Positions 1-8,382 are shown, counted from the first letter of the stretch. The stretch: DNA of 64,000 nt from an uncultured Chryseobacterium sp. (GCA_913777465.1 CAJYRQ010000005.1:41468-105467); one strand, 5' to 3'. Notes: a model not told the origin generated them from the sequence alone. Made by a program: numbers and translations.

Positions 1-2
1 AT

Positions 3-164
3 GAGAATTATTTTTATGCTTCTCCCTGCTGCCGTTCTCTTGTCTTAAAAGTTGATGAAAACGGAAACCGCACTTGCACGACTTTCCTGAGCGCACTGTC
101 TCAGCCGCAGCCGCGTCTGGCCAAAAAGGTTTCCGGGATTAAGCAGGAGAAAAGGGTATCATAA
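3..164 (+). CDS. C-terminal end of an unidentified protein, cut by the window edge
   Basis: A reading frame is open from the first bases of the window to a TAA at 162-164, giving about 53 residues that end in a basic tail (QEKRVS). It includes a CC pair and the segment NGNRTCTTF. There is no start codon in view, so if real it is the 3' end of a gene that begins to the left. Its length alone is weak evidence, and I do not recognise the family. It converges on the next gene. Confidence 0.4.
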   Translation, partial: ENYFYASPCCRSLVLKVDENGNRTCTTFLSALSQPQPRLAKKVSGIKQEKRVS

Positions 165-226
165 TTTTATCTGACCGAGAAAAGGGAAACCCTGTAGATA
201 TTCTGCTATATCAGAAGTTTGAATTG

Positions 227-907
227 CTAAAAAATTATTCTGGTTTCATTATCAATAGCCTCTTCAAAATCTTCCCGGTAATCAGGATCTTTGGTTAATA
301 AAGGAATGATATATTCTTTTATATCAGATTCATTCCTGATCGGAGTTATTTTAGCATCCCAATTCAACTTTACTTCAATGCCTTCATCAACAGCTCTCTT
401 AAGCTTTCTTAAGCTGTCTTTACCTGCCTCATACATACTTAATATACCAATGGTCTCAAAATAAGCAATATCATTGATCTCACTTTCTGTCCATATAATG
501 GGCTGAATATCCGATTCTAAAAACTGCTTTATAATTTGATAAGAAACCCTGGCATGGATGCCATGTTCCTCGACCAACGGTTTTACTTTGCGATAGGAAC
601 GTTGGTTGTAATTCCAGAAATAGTCCGGTAATAGGATGAGTTCTTTCAGGATGTCCTGTTGTATTATGGATTTTTCATCAAAGCCATGACCATAAAAACC
701 ATTGGCCTCCATTTTCCTGACGGCCAGAAGAACGGCAATTTCCGTATAAACTGATCGCCTGAGCAGATACAGCAAATCTTCCGTATCCAGATGACCAATT
801 TTCTTATCTGCAATTTTAAAGCTGAGGTCGCTGGCCCCGAAAAAATATTGGCTTAGCTCTTTAATTTTAAAATCATCAATTTCTTCTATACTAATTTCAT
901 TCATCAC
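227..907 (-). CDS. Hypothetical protein, 226 aa
   Basis: The product is an acidic, soluble protein with no signal peptide or membrane segment. It is predicted to be mostly helical, with many charged residues and a C-terminal stretch rich in D and E. It starts with two adjacent methionines, so the start may be one codon later. I do not recognise the family. Size, acidity and isolated position would suit an immunity-type or stress protein, but nothing in the sequence proves that. The gene stands alone, about 180 bases from the tRNA-Leu terminator. Confidence 0.75.
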   Translation of the reverse strand: MMNEISIEEIDDFKIKELSQYFFGASDLSFKIADKKIGHLDTEDLLYLLRRSVYTEIAVLLAVRKMEANGFYGHGFDEKSIIQQDILKELILLPDYFWNYNQRSYRKVKPLVEEHGIHARVSYQIIKQFLESDIQPIIWTESEINDIAYFETIGILSMYEAGKDSLRKLKRAVDEGIEVKLNWDAKITPIRNESDIKEYIIPLLTKDPDYREDFEEAIDNETRIIF

Positions 908-1050
908 TTTTCTGAAATATCAATTTAATCTTTCATTAAACTCAGCTGATTATTTAAGATCGGGAAAATTCTAAATAACGTATCATTGCATAGCATCATG
1001 CTTTTGGATTAATTTATCAAGAAGAATTAATAAAAATTAATGTTTAAAAC

Positions 1051-1085
1051 AAAAACCTCTGAAATCAAAAGATTTCAGAGGTTTT
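1051..1085 (-). terminator. Terminator of tRNA-Leu
   Basis: A perfect inverted repeat (AAAACCTCTGAAATC and its complement, four-base loop) lies two bases past the tRNA 3' end. It is followed on the minus strand by a T-rich run, as expected for an intrinsic terminator. Confidence 0.85.
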
Positions 1086-1086
1086 G

Positions 1087-1166
1087 TACCCAGGACCGGG
1101 ATCGAACCGGTACTCCTAAGAACTGGTGTTTGAGACCAGCGCGTCTACCAATTCCGCCACCTGGGC
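1087..1166 (-). tRNA. tRNA-Leu, anticodon CAA
   Basis: The minus strand folds as a complete cloverleaf. The acceptor is GCCCAGG pairing with CCTGGGT (one G-U). The D loop contains GGTAGAC. The anticodon stem CTGGT/ACCAG encloses the loop CTCAAAC, giving anticodon CAA. There is a long variable arm as in class II tRNAs, and a T loop TTCGATC. The 3' CCA is not encoded. It reads codon TTG. Confidence 0.97.
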
Positions 1167-1194
1167 CGGTGTTACCTTGTTTTGAATCGGTGTG

Positions 1195-1225
1195 CAAATA
1201 TAGAAACTTTTCTTAATACTCCAAA
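1195..1225 (-). promoter_or_regulatory. Promoter of tRNA-Leu
   Basis: On the minus strand the sequence reads TTTG-N19-TATATTTG, a full match to the Bacteroidetes -33/-7 consensus. It ends about 30 bases before the tRNA 5' end. Confidence 0.75.
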
Positions 1226-1244
1226 GCTTTTTGAAGGGATTTTT

Positions 1245-2012
1245 TTAAAAATTAATCTGAAGACCGTCGTAGGCAAGGTGCATTCCGGCCGGAAGTTGTT
1301 TGTCTTCAACGTCATGCAGTCCGAAATGGTGACTGAGGTGGGTCAGAAACATTTTTTTAGGTTTCAGCTCTTCAAACAGGTGAATGGCATCCGGAAGAAT
1401 GAAATGGGCCGGATGCGGATCAAACTTCCGGATGCAGTTGATGATCAGTACGTCTAAATCTTTCAGTTTTTCCTTTTCGGTGTCTGAAATAAATCCGGCA
1501 TCGGTAATGTAAGCCAGATCCTTAAAGCGGTAACCGAAAGCCGTAATTTTAAAATGGATCACTTCAACCGGCATTATTTCCGTATCTGCTGCCGTAAAAG
1601 GCTTATTTTCTATTTCATGCAGCTCAAAAGCGGGGGCACCGGGATATTTTTCATCGGCAAAGGCGTAAGGAAAACGCTTTTTCACTTCGTTCCCGACTCT
1701 TGAATAGCAGTACAGCGGCATATCCTTTCCTGTCTTGAAAATCAGCGGGCGCATATCATCCAGCCCGATCACATGATCGTTGTGCTCGTGGGTAAGCAGC
1801 GCAACATCAATATGGCTTTCTTTATGGGTAAGCATCTGCTGCCGGAAATCGGGGCCGCAGTCGATCAGGATTTTCCTGCCCTCATCGGTGGTGATCATTA
1901 CGGAAGACCGCAGGCGGCTGTCTTTCGGGTTTTCCGAAGTGCATACCTCGCAGGTGCAGCCGATCACGGGTACGCCCTGCGAAGTTCCCGTTCCTAAAAA
2001 TTTCAACTTCAT
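1245..2012 (-). CDS. Metallo-beta-lactamase-fold hydrolase, PhnP-like
   Basis: This 255-residue cytoplasmic protein has the metal-binding motif THEHNDH at residues 74-80, a bridging Asp in YITDAGF near residue 165 and a further His in THLSHHFG near 225. The N-terminal block GTGTSQGVP, with a nearby cysteine pair (CTCEVC), is typical of PhnP-like phosphodiesterases and the related MBL proteins of Bacteroidetes. A two-metal phosphodiester hydrolase is the likely activity. The substrate cannot be read from the sequence. It is divergent from the gene at 2066, sharing a 53-base gap that must hold both promoters. Confidence 0.9.
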   Translation of the reverse strand: MKLKFLGTGTSQGVPVIGCTCEVCTSENPKDSRLRSSVMITTDEGRKILIDCGPDFRQQMLTHKESHIDVALLTHEHNDHVIGLDDMRPLIFKTGKDMPLYCYSRVGNEVKKRFPYAFADEKYPGAPAFELHEIENKPFTAADTEIMPVEVIHFKITAFGYRFKDLAYITDAGFISDTEKEKLKDLDVLIINCIRKFDPHPAHFILPDAIHLFEELKPKKMFLTHLSHHFGLHDVEDKQLPAGMHLAYDGLQINF

Positions 2013-2065
2013 TTCTTTTGAGGTTGGTTTAATTTTGGTAAATTTACGAAAAATTTAATGTCCTA

Positions 2066-3493
2066 ATGTATCAGAAACTAACTCCTAAACAAAAAGCATT
2101 AACAATTAATCTAGATCCTACTATTTATGGTACTTTCGCAGAAATTGGAGCAGGGCAGGAGACTGTTCGGCATTTTTTTAGAGCAGGAGGGGCTTCCGGT
2201 ACAATTGCCAAGGCGATGTCGGCTTACGACAAAGATTTTAGTGATGCCATCTACGGAAAAGAAGTAAAAAACAGGTATGTTACCCAAAACCGGCTTCGGA
2301 AAATGCTTCGTTATGAAGTTGCTCTGATCGAAGAACGGATTTCCAGGGAAAACAATCCGAACCGAAAGTTTTTTTCCTACGCCAATACGGTGACGACCAT
2401 CAATTTTGATAAAACCGTTAAAGGTCATGGTTGGGTGGGGATCCGCTTTCAGGTAAAAGAAAATGAAGGGTATAACGAAATTGTCATCCACGTCAAATTC
2501 AAGGAAAATGATGCTACGCTACAGCAGGAAACCTTAGGGAATCTTGGGGTAAACCTTATCTTCGGGGCATTTCATTACTACGACAACCCAAGAAATTTGG
2601 TAGAATCCCTTTACGATGAAGTAGCCAAGGACAACCTGGAGATCGATATGATCGATTTCAGCGGTCCGGCCTTTGAATACGTAGACAACCGGCTGATGTC
2701 CTTACAGCTGGTAAAACACGGAATGACGGATGCCGTGATCTTCAATTCGGAAGGTAACAACATGCTTCCTGCCGATATTTTATACAAGAAAAATATTTTT
2801 GCAGTCAGGGGAAGTTTCCGTCCGGTAACCAAAGTGAACATCGACATGCTGAAAAACGGGATGGAGATGTTCCTGAAAGATTCGGCGTGCAGCCCCGACA
2901 CCACGGAAGTACTGATCGAGATTACCATTTCCAATCTCCGGGCAGACGGTGATATCGACGAAAGGGATTTCCTGGACCGGGTAGACGTCCTGGGCAAATT
3001 AGGCTATACCGTAATTATCTCCAACTATTCGGAGTACTACAGGCTGATCGATTACTTTGCTTCCTACACCAGCGGGAATATCGGGGTAGCCATGGGCGTA
3101 AACAACTTGCTGATGGTATTCGACGAGAAATATTACAAGAACCTGTCAGGAGGAATCCTGGAAGCTTTCGGTAAATTTTTCAGAAACGGACTGAGGGTAT
3201 ACCTGTATCCTTACAAAGATCCGGAAACCCATGAACTGCTGAATTCCGATACGTTGAAAGTGGAAGAAAACCTCAAGGAGCTGTATAAATATTTCAAGCA
3301 CAACGAACGTATTGTAGACATTACCAACTACAATCCGGAGTTCCTGGAAATTTATTCAAGAGATATTTTAAAGAAAATAGGCTGCAACATCAAGGGCTGG
3401 GAAACCCAGCTTCCGGAAGGTGTTGCGGAAATGATAAAGGAACGCGGGATGTTCGGCTACAAAGAAGAGCTTTCGCTGAAACAATTCTCTTAA
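2066..3493 (+). CDS. Conserved cytoplasmic protein of Bacteroidetes, 475 aa
   Basis: A full-length, highly conserved-looking protein starts MYQKLTPKQKALTINLD. It has no signal peptide and no membrane segment. The N-terminal 100 residues include a glycine-rich stretch (FRAGGASGTIAKAM). The rest alternates strands and helices, with no catalytic motif I can name. From memory, homologues carry inconsistent database names (TonB-dependent receptor, nucleotide adenylyltransferase). I see neither a beta-barrel nor an HxGH adenylyltransferase motif, so I would not use those labels. The next gene follows after 13 bases and is probably co-transcribed. Confidence 0.85.
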   Translation: MYQKLTPKQKALTINLDPTIYGTFAEIGAGQETVRHFFRAGGASGTIAKAMSAYDKDFSDAIYGKEVKNRYVTQNRLRKMLRYEVALIEERISRENNPNRKFFSYANTVTTINFDKTVKGHGWVGIRFQVKENEGYNEIVIHVKFKENDATLQQETLGNLGVNLIFGAFHYYDNPRNLVESLYDEVAKDNLEIDMIDFSGPAFEYVDNRLMSLQLVKHGMTDAVIFNSEGNNMLPADILYKKNIFAVRGSFRPVTKVNIDMLKNGMEMFLKDSACSPDTTEVLIEITISNLRADGDIDERDFLDRVDVLGKLGYTVIISNYSEYYRLIDYFASYTSGNIGVAMGVNNLLMVFDEKYYKNLSGGILEAFGKFFRNGLRVYLYPYKDPETHELLNSDTLKVEENLKELYKYFKHNERIVDITNYNPEFLEIYSRDILKKIGCNIKGWETQLPEGVAEMIKERGMFGYKEELSLKQFS

Positions 3494-3506
3494 AACAATA
3501 TATACA

Positions 3507-3956
3507 ATGTCAGAATTAAAGAAAAGACTTTCCTCGATTCTTGAAAGTCCGAAACATAATACGGAAGAAAAGCTGGAAAAAGTGTGTCACCTGCTGGATC
3601 AGGAAATATCTTATTTCAACTGGACCGGTTTCTATTTTAAAAATGGGGACAAGGACGAACTGAAGCTGGGGCCTTACGTGGGCGCACCTACCGATCACAC
3701 GATTATCCCATACGGAAAAGGGATTTGCGGACAGGTAGCCGTTTCCAACGAAACCTTTGTGGTTCCGGATGTGCACGAAGAAAGCAACTACCTGAGCTGC
3801 TCCATCGATACCAAAGCGGAAATCGTAGTTCCGATCTTCAAGGACGGGCAGAACATCGGCCAGATCGATATCGATTCCCATACCATCAACCCGTTCACCG
3901 ATGAAGACCGTGAATTGCTGGAATGGCTTTGCAACGAAGTTGCCAAAATCCTGTAA
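3507..3956 (+). CDS. GAF-domain protein, free methionine-R-sulfoxide reductase-like
   Basis: At 149 residues this is a single GAF domain of the fRMsr (YebR) type: GPYVGAP near 55, YGKGICG at 69-75, VVPDVH at 85-90, SCSIDTKAEIVVPI at 97-110. Known enzymes reduce free Met-R-sulfoxide through three cysteines. Here the catalytic-type Cys98 and the resolving-type Cys74 are present, but the position corresponding to the first resolving Cys (usually within a CTRIP block) reads TDHTII. A two-cysteine mechanism is possible. The gene lies 13 bases after its neighbour, with a terminator behind. Confidence 0.85.
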   Translation: MSELKKRLSSILESPKHNTEEKLEKVCHLLDQEISYFNWTGFYFKNGDKDELKLGPYVGAPTDHTIIPYGKGICGQVAVSNETFVVPDVHEESNYLSCSIDTKAEIVVPIFKDGQNIGQIDIDSHTINPFTDEDRELLEWLCNEVAKIL

Positions 3957-3980
3957 CAACAATCTTCAATAAAAATATAC

Positions 3981-4012
3981 ACTCCGATTCTTCACTGAGC
4001 CGGAGTTTTTTA
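3981..4012 (+). terminator. Terminator after the GAF gene
   Basis: ACTCCG and CGGAGT form a stem around a 13-14 base loop, followed by a run of T. Confidence 0.65.
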
Positions 4013-4504
4013 TTTTGAAAAGATAAAGCTCTGCTGTAGCTTACACTTGTGAAAACCCGGTGGCTGAGGCTCCCGAAGCCACGTTTCCATATGACCACGA
4101 GCTGTTTACTGATGCTCTTCCACAAATCAGCCCCCAAACTTTTCAGGAGCTGTTTCCGGCTATCCACTCTTACTCCTCGCGCCGCCGCGAAGGCCTCCGC
4201 CTGCTGTGGGGTAACCGTTTCTATCCGGGCTAGGGCATTTGTAAGAAGATTCAGTATTCAGTAAATATTGAAAAATTGATCATTCTTACGCCATGTCGCC
4301 AATTTCAGGGATTTTGTTAGAGATTTGCATGGCTTTGGGTTTCTCAGCCACCGGATAACCATTCATTACAAAGGACAGTGAATAATAATTTCAATATTTT
4401 GTTTGTCTATCCCGTAGGGATCCAATCAGCGTATTAGAGAATCGCTCAGTTTAATTTTCCTTGTCTTTAAAATCAGTCTGCTAATCGTCGTCTTGTTAAC
4501 TTCC

Positions 4505-4556
4505 AAAGCCCTGAAAGGGTGTTACAACAATACCGCCGGGTGCAACCCGGTGTAAC
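4505..4556. repeat. CCTGAAAGGG hairpin repeat, copy 1
   Basis: The unit reads AAGCCCTGAAAGGGTGTTAC, then CCGCCGGGTGCAACCCGGTG and TAAC. It contains two nested dyads, CCCTGAAAGGG and CCGGGTGCAACCCGG. The flanking GTTAC/GTAAC closes a larger hairpin. Copy 2 lies 160 bases downstream. Confidence 0.7.
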
Positions 4557-4664
4557 ATGGAATTCCTATTATTGAAGCCCTGAATACGCAGGATTTTAAA
4601 CCACGGATTGACACAGATGTTTGCGCATATTTATATTGTCTGCTGTATTCCCGGATTAATATTC

Positions 4665-4715
4665 AAAGTCCTGAAAGGGCGTCATGACAATAGAACCGGG
4701 TGTACCCGGTGTCAT
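4665..4715. repeat. CCTGAAAGGG hairpin repeat, copy 2
   Basis: This is a second unit of the element at 4505, with the same order of parts: CCTGAAAGGGCGTCATGACA, then ACCGGGTGTACCCGGTGTCA. The outer pair has changed from GTTAC/GTAAC to GTCAT/GTGTCAT-like bases, so the outer helix is kept while its sequence varies. Confidence 0.7.
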
Positions 4716-4768
4716 CTGATGTATTCTAAAATATTTCGGGAATTCCATTCTGAAAATGGTCTTCTGAT

Positions 4769-5509
4769 TTATTTAACAATCTCAGCATTCACTTCCTCGA
4801 TCAGTCCTTTAAAATAATCCCCGCATTTGGCGATGTGGGTTCCGTACCAGGAAAAGGCTTCCCCGTCAACGATCATGATCTTTTTATCGGGATAGACGGC
4901 TTTCAGTTCTTCGATATGCTTTTCTTTGAAAGGGAAGGGCTCTGAGGACAGCATAATGATATCGGCGCCGGCCAGGTCTTCGGTGGTGATTTCGGGATAA
5001 CGTTTGCGGTCCTTGAAAAGATTCTCAAAACCGATTTCGGCCAGGATTTTATGGATGAAGGTATCGGAGCCGACCGTCATATAGGGGTTTTTCCAGATCA
5101 GGTATGCGGCTTTTAACCTGGAATCGGGAGCAGGCTGGTTCAGGACCTCGTAAATTTTCAGATTGAAAGCTTGCGCCAGGTCTTCCTTCTTCAATAATTT
5201 ACCGAGATTTTTCAGCAGGTAATAATTGTCTTCCACCGTTTCCACGTTCGTTACGACGACTTTGAAATCATCCATCAACGCTTCCACCTGTTCTTTTACG
5301 TTTTCTTCTTTGTTGGCTAGGATCAGGTCCGGCTGAAGGGCTCTGATTTTATCGATGTTAATATTTTTCGTTCCGCCGATAACCGCCACCGGCTTCACTT
5401 TTTCTGCCGGGTGGATGCAGAATTTCGTCCTTCCGATGACTTCATTTTCCGTCAGGCCTAAATCAAACAGTGCCTCGGTAATCGAGGGAACAAGGGAAAC
5501 CACTTTCAT
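4769..5509 (-). CDS. BtuF-like substrate-binding (helical backbone metal receptor) protein
   Basis: The 246-residue product begins MKVVSLVPSITEALFDLGL and continues with VIGRTKFCIHP. This is the fold signature of class III periplasmic binding proteins of the BtuF/FhuD type, with two lobes joined by a long helix (around 125-150). Unlike transported members it has no signal peptide or lipobox, so it is predicted to stay in the cytoplasm. No permease or ATPase lies nearby. Cobalamin, a corrinoid or a metal chelate is the likely class of ligand, but this is inference. It is followed upstream by mgtE in the same direction (25-base gap). Confidence 0.85.
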   Translation of the reverse strand: MKVVSLVPSITEALFDLGLTENEVIGRTKFCIHPAEKVKPVAVIGGTKNINIDKIRALQPDLILANKEENVKEQVEALMDDFKVVVTNVETVEDNYYLLKNLGKLLKKEDLAQAFNLKIYEVLNQPAPDSRLKAAYLIWKNPYMTVGSDTFIHKILAEIGFENLFKDRKRYPEITTEDLAGADIIMLSSEPFPFKEKHIEELKAVYPDKKIMIVDGEAFSWYGTHIAKCGDYFKGLIEEVNAEIVK

Positions 5510-5534
5510 AATTGTAATTTAGAGATTGCCTAAA

Positions 5535-6857
5535 TTACAAAAGTTTGCCCGTTAAGAAAAGCCCGGCTACGGAAAAATAGATAATCAGTCCGGTAACATC
5601 CACCAGGGTTGCCACAAAAGGGGCAGAGGAAGTCGCAGGATCGAGCTTTAGTTTTTTAAGGATAAAAGGAACCATGGAACCGGAAAGGGTACCCCAAAGG
5701 ACAATCATCACCAGGGAAACCCCGACACTCAGCCCTACATAAGCCCAGTGCATTCCGTAATTGAAAAAGCCGGCCTTATGCCAGATCATGATTCTCAGGA
5801 AACCGATAATTCCCAGGATTCCGCCGAGCAGCAGCCCGGTGAATATCTCCTTTCTCATGACGTACCACCAGTCTTTCAGTCCAATCTCCTGCAGGGCCAT
5901 CGCCCTGATGATAAGGGTTGCTGCCTGGGAACCGGAATTCCCGCCGCTGGATATGATCAGCGGGACAAACAGGGCCAGCACCACCGCTTTCTGAATTTCA
6001 TCCTCAAAATAACCCATCGCTGAGGCAGTCAGCATTTCCGAAAAGAACAGGATGATCAGCCACATGCCTCTTTTTTTCACCATTTCTACCAGAGAAGTCT
6101 GGGTATACGGAAGATCAAGGGCTTCCAATCCCCCGAACTTCTGGATATCTTCGGTGTTCTGCTGCTCGATCTGGTCCAGGATGTCATCAATTGTTACAAT
6201 ACCTACCAGAACGCCGGCTTCGGTGATAATCGGCAGGGCGGCGCGGTCGTACTTTTCAAAATACTGTACGGCATCCTCCTTTGAGGTGGTGGTAGTAATC
6301 GCCACAAAATGGTTATCGGTAATTTCCGCCACCATGGTATCTTCTTCTGCCAGCAGCAGGCTTCCCAAAGCAATATCGTCGATCAGGCGGTTTCTTTCGT
6401 CAACCACATAAAGGTAATTCATCGTTTCCACCTTGCTGCCTACCTTCTTGATCTGCTCAAGGCAGCGTTTTATGGTCCATTCCTTACGGATCTGGATGTA
6501 ATACGGTGTCATCAGACGGGCAATGGAATCTGAGTCGTAACCCAATAGCTTTAAAGCAATCCGCCGTTCCTGCGGATTCAGATGGTTGATGGAATATTTG
6601 ATGAGCTCATCCGGAAAATCCTCAAACAGGGCGGTCCGGTCATCCGGAGTCATCGCATTCAGGATCTCGGAAACTTCATCGCTTCCGATGCTTCGGATGG
6701 TTTCTTCCTGGAAATCCGGATTCAGGTGGGAGAAAACTTCCGCTTTGTATTCTTTCGGAACTTTCAGGAATGCCAGAAGCCTTTCATCAGCATGCAGTTC
6801 ACTGAGGGTTTCGGCAATATCTTCAGGGTTGAATATAAGTTCGTCTTTAGAATTCAA
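5535..6857 (-). CDS. mgtE: Magnesium transporter MgtE
   Basis: At 440 residues it has the full MgtE architecture. An acidic N-terminal superhelical domain (about 1-125; [19 protein letters not shown]) is followed by paired CBS domains (about 130-250; [34 protein letters not shown]). The C-terminal membrane domain (about 270-440) has five hydrophobic segments, with the conserved [19 protein letters not shown] pore region. It imports Mg2+ across the inner membrane, gated by Mg2+ binding to the cytosolic domains. Confidence 0.96.
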   Translation of the reverse strand: MNSKDELIFNPEDIAETLSELHADERLLAFLKVPKEYKAEVFSHLNPDFQEETIRSIGSDEVSEILNAMTPDDRTALFEDFPDELIKYSINHLNPQERRIALKLLGYDSDSIARLMTPYYIQIRKEWTIKRCLEQIKKVGSKVETMNYLYVVDERNRLIDDIALGSLLLAEEDTMVAEITDNHFVAITTTTSKEDAVQYFEKYDRAALPIITEAGVLVGIVTIDDILDQIEQQNTEDIQKFGGLEALDLPYTQTSLVEMVKKRGMWLIILFFSEMLTASAMGYFEDEIQKAVVLALFVPLIISSGGNSGSQAATLIIRAMALQEIGLKDWWYVMRKEIFTGLLLGGILGIIGFLRIMIWHKAGFFNYGMHWAYVGLSVGVSLVMIVLWGTLSGSMVPFILKKLKLDPATSSAPFVATLVDVTGLIIYFSVAGLFLTGKLL

Positions 6858-6951
6858 AACGTGATTTTTTTAGGATACTACAAAAATAATTCAATTTTTT
6901 AAAATTGAGGGGGGAAGTGTGAAATTTAAGGATTAATTAAACTTTTTTCAA

Positions 6952-6979
6952 CAAAAAAAGCACCCGGAACCGGATGCTT
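6952..6979 (-). terminator. Terminator of the six-cysteine peptide genes
   Basis: On the minus strand AGCATCCGG pairs with CCGGGTGCT (one G-T) around a two-base loop, followed by seven T. It lies 25 bases after the stop codon of the gene at 7005. Confidence 0.85.
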
Positions 6980-7004
6980 GTGAAATTCAGATCGATGATA
7001 AAAC

Positions 7005-7148
7005 TTATTCTTCAATGCAGGCGTAAGGCACACAAATTCTGTTGCAGCACCATCCGCCGAAGCACTGGCTGTTGCTGGTGCATCTTGCCAGTCCTGCACC
7101 GTTTATGTTTTCCTGTTCTTTTCTAGTGAGTTTCTTTAAATTTTTCAT
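7005..7148 (-). CDS. Leader-bearing six-cysteine peptide precursor A, 47 aa
   Basis: The small gene starts at ATG 7148 and encodes MKNLKKLTRKEQENINGAG followed by a cysteine-rich core ending VPYACIEE. The leader matches the MKNLKKLxRxE...INGG type seen on bacteriocin-like/natural-product precursors of Bacteroidetes; here the usual GG is GAG. The core (residues 20-47) has cysteines at 23, 29, 34, 35, 39 and 44, that is C-x5-C-x4-CC-x3-C-x4-C. Its tandem neighbour has the same spacing. No processing peptidase, ABC exporter or modifying enzyme lies within view, so export and maturation must be supplied elsewhere. Confidence 0.85.
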   Translation of the reverse strand: MKNLKKLTRKEQENINGAGLARCTSNSQCFGGWCCNRICVPYACIEE

Positions 7149-7172
7149 AGCAGTAAATTTTGAAATGGTAAA

Positions 7173-7322
7173 TTATACTTCAGGACAATTGTAAAGGACA
7201 CATACGTTCTGGCAGCAGGAACCGCCCGGACATTCATAATGGTCCCGGCATTTTTTCAGCGCTCCTCCGTTGATTTTACCCTGTTCTTTACGGGTAAGCT
7301 TTTTCAGATTGGTATTTTTCAT
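7173..7322 (-). CDS. Leader-bearing six-cysteine peptide precursor B, 49 aa
   Basis: It starts at ATG 7322, with leader MKNTNLKKLTRKEQGKINGG and a clear double glycine at residues 19-20. The core carries cysteines at 25, 31, 36, 37, 41 and 46, exactly the C-x5-C-x4-CC-x3-C-x4-C pattern of precursor A, although most other core residues differ (conserved: the GG before the CC pair). The gene ends 24 bases before precursor A starts, so the two are probably one transcript ending at the terminator at 6952. The C-C-CC-C-C order is that of cystine-knot mini-proteins; the fold itself is inferred. Confidence 0.88.
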   Translation of the reverse strand: MKNTNLKKLTRKEQGKINGGALKKCRDHYECPGGSCCQNVCVLYNCPEV

Positions 7323-7454
7323 ATGATTGGTTTTGATGTGACTAAATATACATGAACTTTTTTAATTAATCACTATAAAATGAAAAATAGTTATCGGTAA
7401 CGGTTTGATTCTGATTTATATCCGGTACAGGTATTAAGTTTTAAATAAAAAAAG

Positions 7455-7693
7455 CACCTGTACGGATACCGGCGCTTAAGAAATTTCTATTGAGATAGTT
7501 TGAATGAATTGTTATCCCGAAATTACTAAAATATTTTAAATTATTCACCATATTATGAATTTAAATCGATGAAATTCAATGGACTGCATAACTTCTATTC
7601 CATAAATAATGATATGCAGATGAAAAGTATAATGTTGGAAAGGAATTACCGGATTGAATCTTACCGGATAATATGAAAAGCAGCCTCTGAATT
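7455..7693. other. Gene-free stretch with a terminator-like hairpin
   Basis: AGCGCCGGTA can pair with TACAGGTGCT on the minus strand (one mismatch, one G-T; 7455-7478), followed by seven T at 7448-7454. It resembles the terminator at 6952 and may be a leftover of a third copy of the peptide unit or the end of the gene at 7694. The rest, 7480-7693, is AT-rich and I see no leader-like ORF in it. Confidence 0.5.
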
Positions 7694-8248
7694 TTAAAAT
7701 CCGGTGCCTTCAGCATGCCTGCTTTTTCTGAACTGCTTCAGAATTCCTTTGATGGCTCCGTTGGTACCGATCTTTACAGAGTTTGTTGTTGAGCCCAGCA
7801 GGCGCATGTTCTTTTTATAGGTATCATAATCGGTTTCGGTGAGGAGGTTTCCCTGCGCGTCAAAAAGCTTCATGCTTACCACTACCTGGTTGGAGAACAC
7901 ATATTTTCCAAGACCGACTTTAAAATATTTTACCTTAGGAACAATGGCGAAATCGGCGTCGTTGTTTATGCAGTAATCTGCAATGGTTTTCTGGTCGATG
8001 CTGTCGAAAGAAATCTGGGTTTCCGTTTTAAGCATTTTGTTCTTTCTTTCGCTTAAATTATCGGAAACGGCACTGAAAAAAGCCGTATTGGTCGGTTCTT
8101 TGATTTCTTCCAGATCAGGTTCCACCTGAGGATTGAAATACAGGATTTTATTGGTTTTTTCGGCAGCAGATTTTTGCGCTCTCAGTATGAAAACACCTCC
8201 GAAAAGAAGCCCGGTACACAGAATAAAAGTTAGTTTTTTTCCCATCAC
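7694..8248 (-). CDS. Hypothetical exported or membrane-anchored protein, 184 aa
   Basis: The N-terminus MMGKKLTFILCTGLLFGGVFILRAQ is a signal peptide or anchor. The rest is a soluble alpha/beta domain with a glycine- and lysine-rich end (GSTTNSVKIGTNGAIKGI). I do not recognise the family. A segment DADFAIVPKVKYFKVGLGKY followed by SMKLFDAQGNLL looks like a small envelope-associated domain. The gene stands alone, divergent from rpsO. Confidence 0.75.
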   Translation of the reverse strand: MMGKKLTFILCTGLLFGGVFILRAQKSAAEKTNKILYFNPQVEPDLEEIKEPTNTAFFSAVSDNLSERKNKMLKTETQISFDSIDQKTIADYCINNDADFAIVPKVKYFKVGLGKYVFSNQVVVSMKLFDAQGNLLTETDYDTYKKNMRLLGSTTNSVKIGTNGAIKGILKQFRKSRHAEGTGF

Positions 8249-8351
8249 TAATTACCATGCAAAATTACTGCCTTTTCTCAGCATTTCATCATTTTTTTAA
8301 GAATTTTTTAACATTTTTCTCTATGATTGCCGATAAATGAAATCGATAATG

Positions 8352-8382
8352 TTGGCAGATTCAAAAATAAACCGTACTTTTG
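8352..8382 (+). promoter_or_regulatory. Promoter of rpsO
   Basis: TTG-N20-TACTTTTG matches the Bacteroidetes consensus in sequence and spacing. It ends 35 bases before the rpsO start codon. Confidence 0.8.

Larger units (their letters stand above)
4026..4768. other. Gene-free stretch with intergenic repeat relics
   Basis: No convincing gene is present. The first part (4029-4233) holds an open plus-strand frame without a start that ends SYSSRRREGLRLLWGNRFYPG-like before a TAG. This type of relic recurs between genes in related genomes as far as I recall. Further on are two diverged copies of a CCTGAAAGGG hairpin unit (listed separately), and at 4598-4620 a CACGGATTGACACAGATG motif similar to one at 37518-37545. 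Confidence 0.6.

Noticed and set aside
1182-1457. Plus-strand ORF opposite the MBL gene
   Set aside because: Shadow frame of a well-supported gene.
4049-4264. 71-codon plus-strand ORF in the 4-kb gap
   Set aside because: It overlaps a repeat relic in another frame and has no protein-like composition.
7561-7690. Third six-cysteine peptide gene next to the terminator-like hairpin at 7455
   Set aside because: No MKNLKKL-type leader or cysteine pattern on either strand there.
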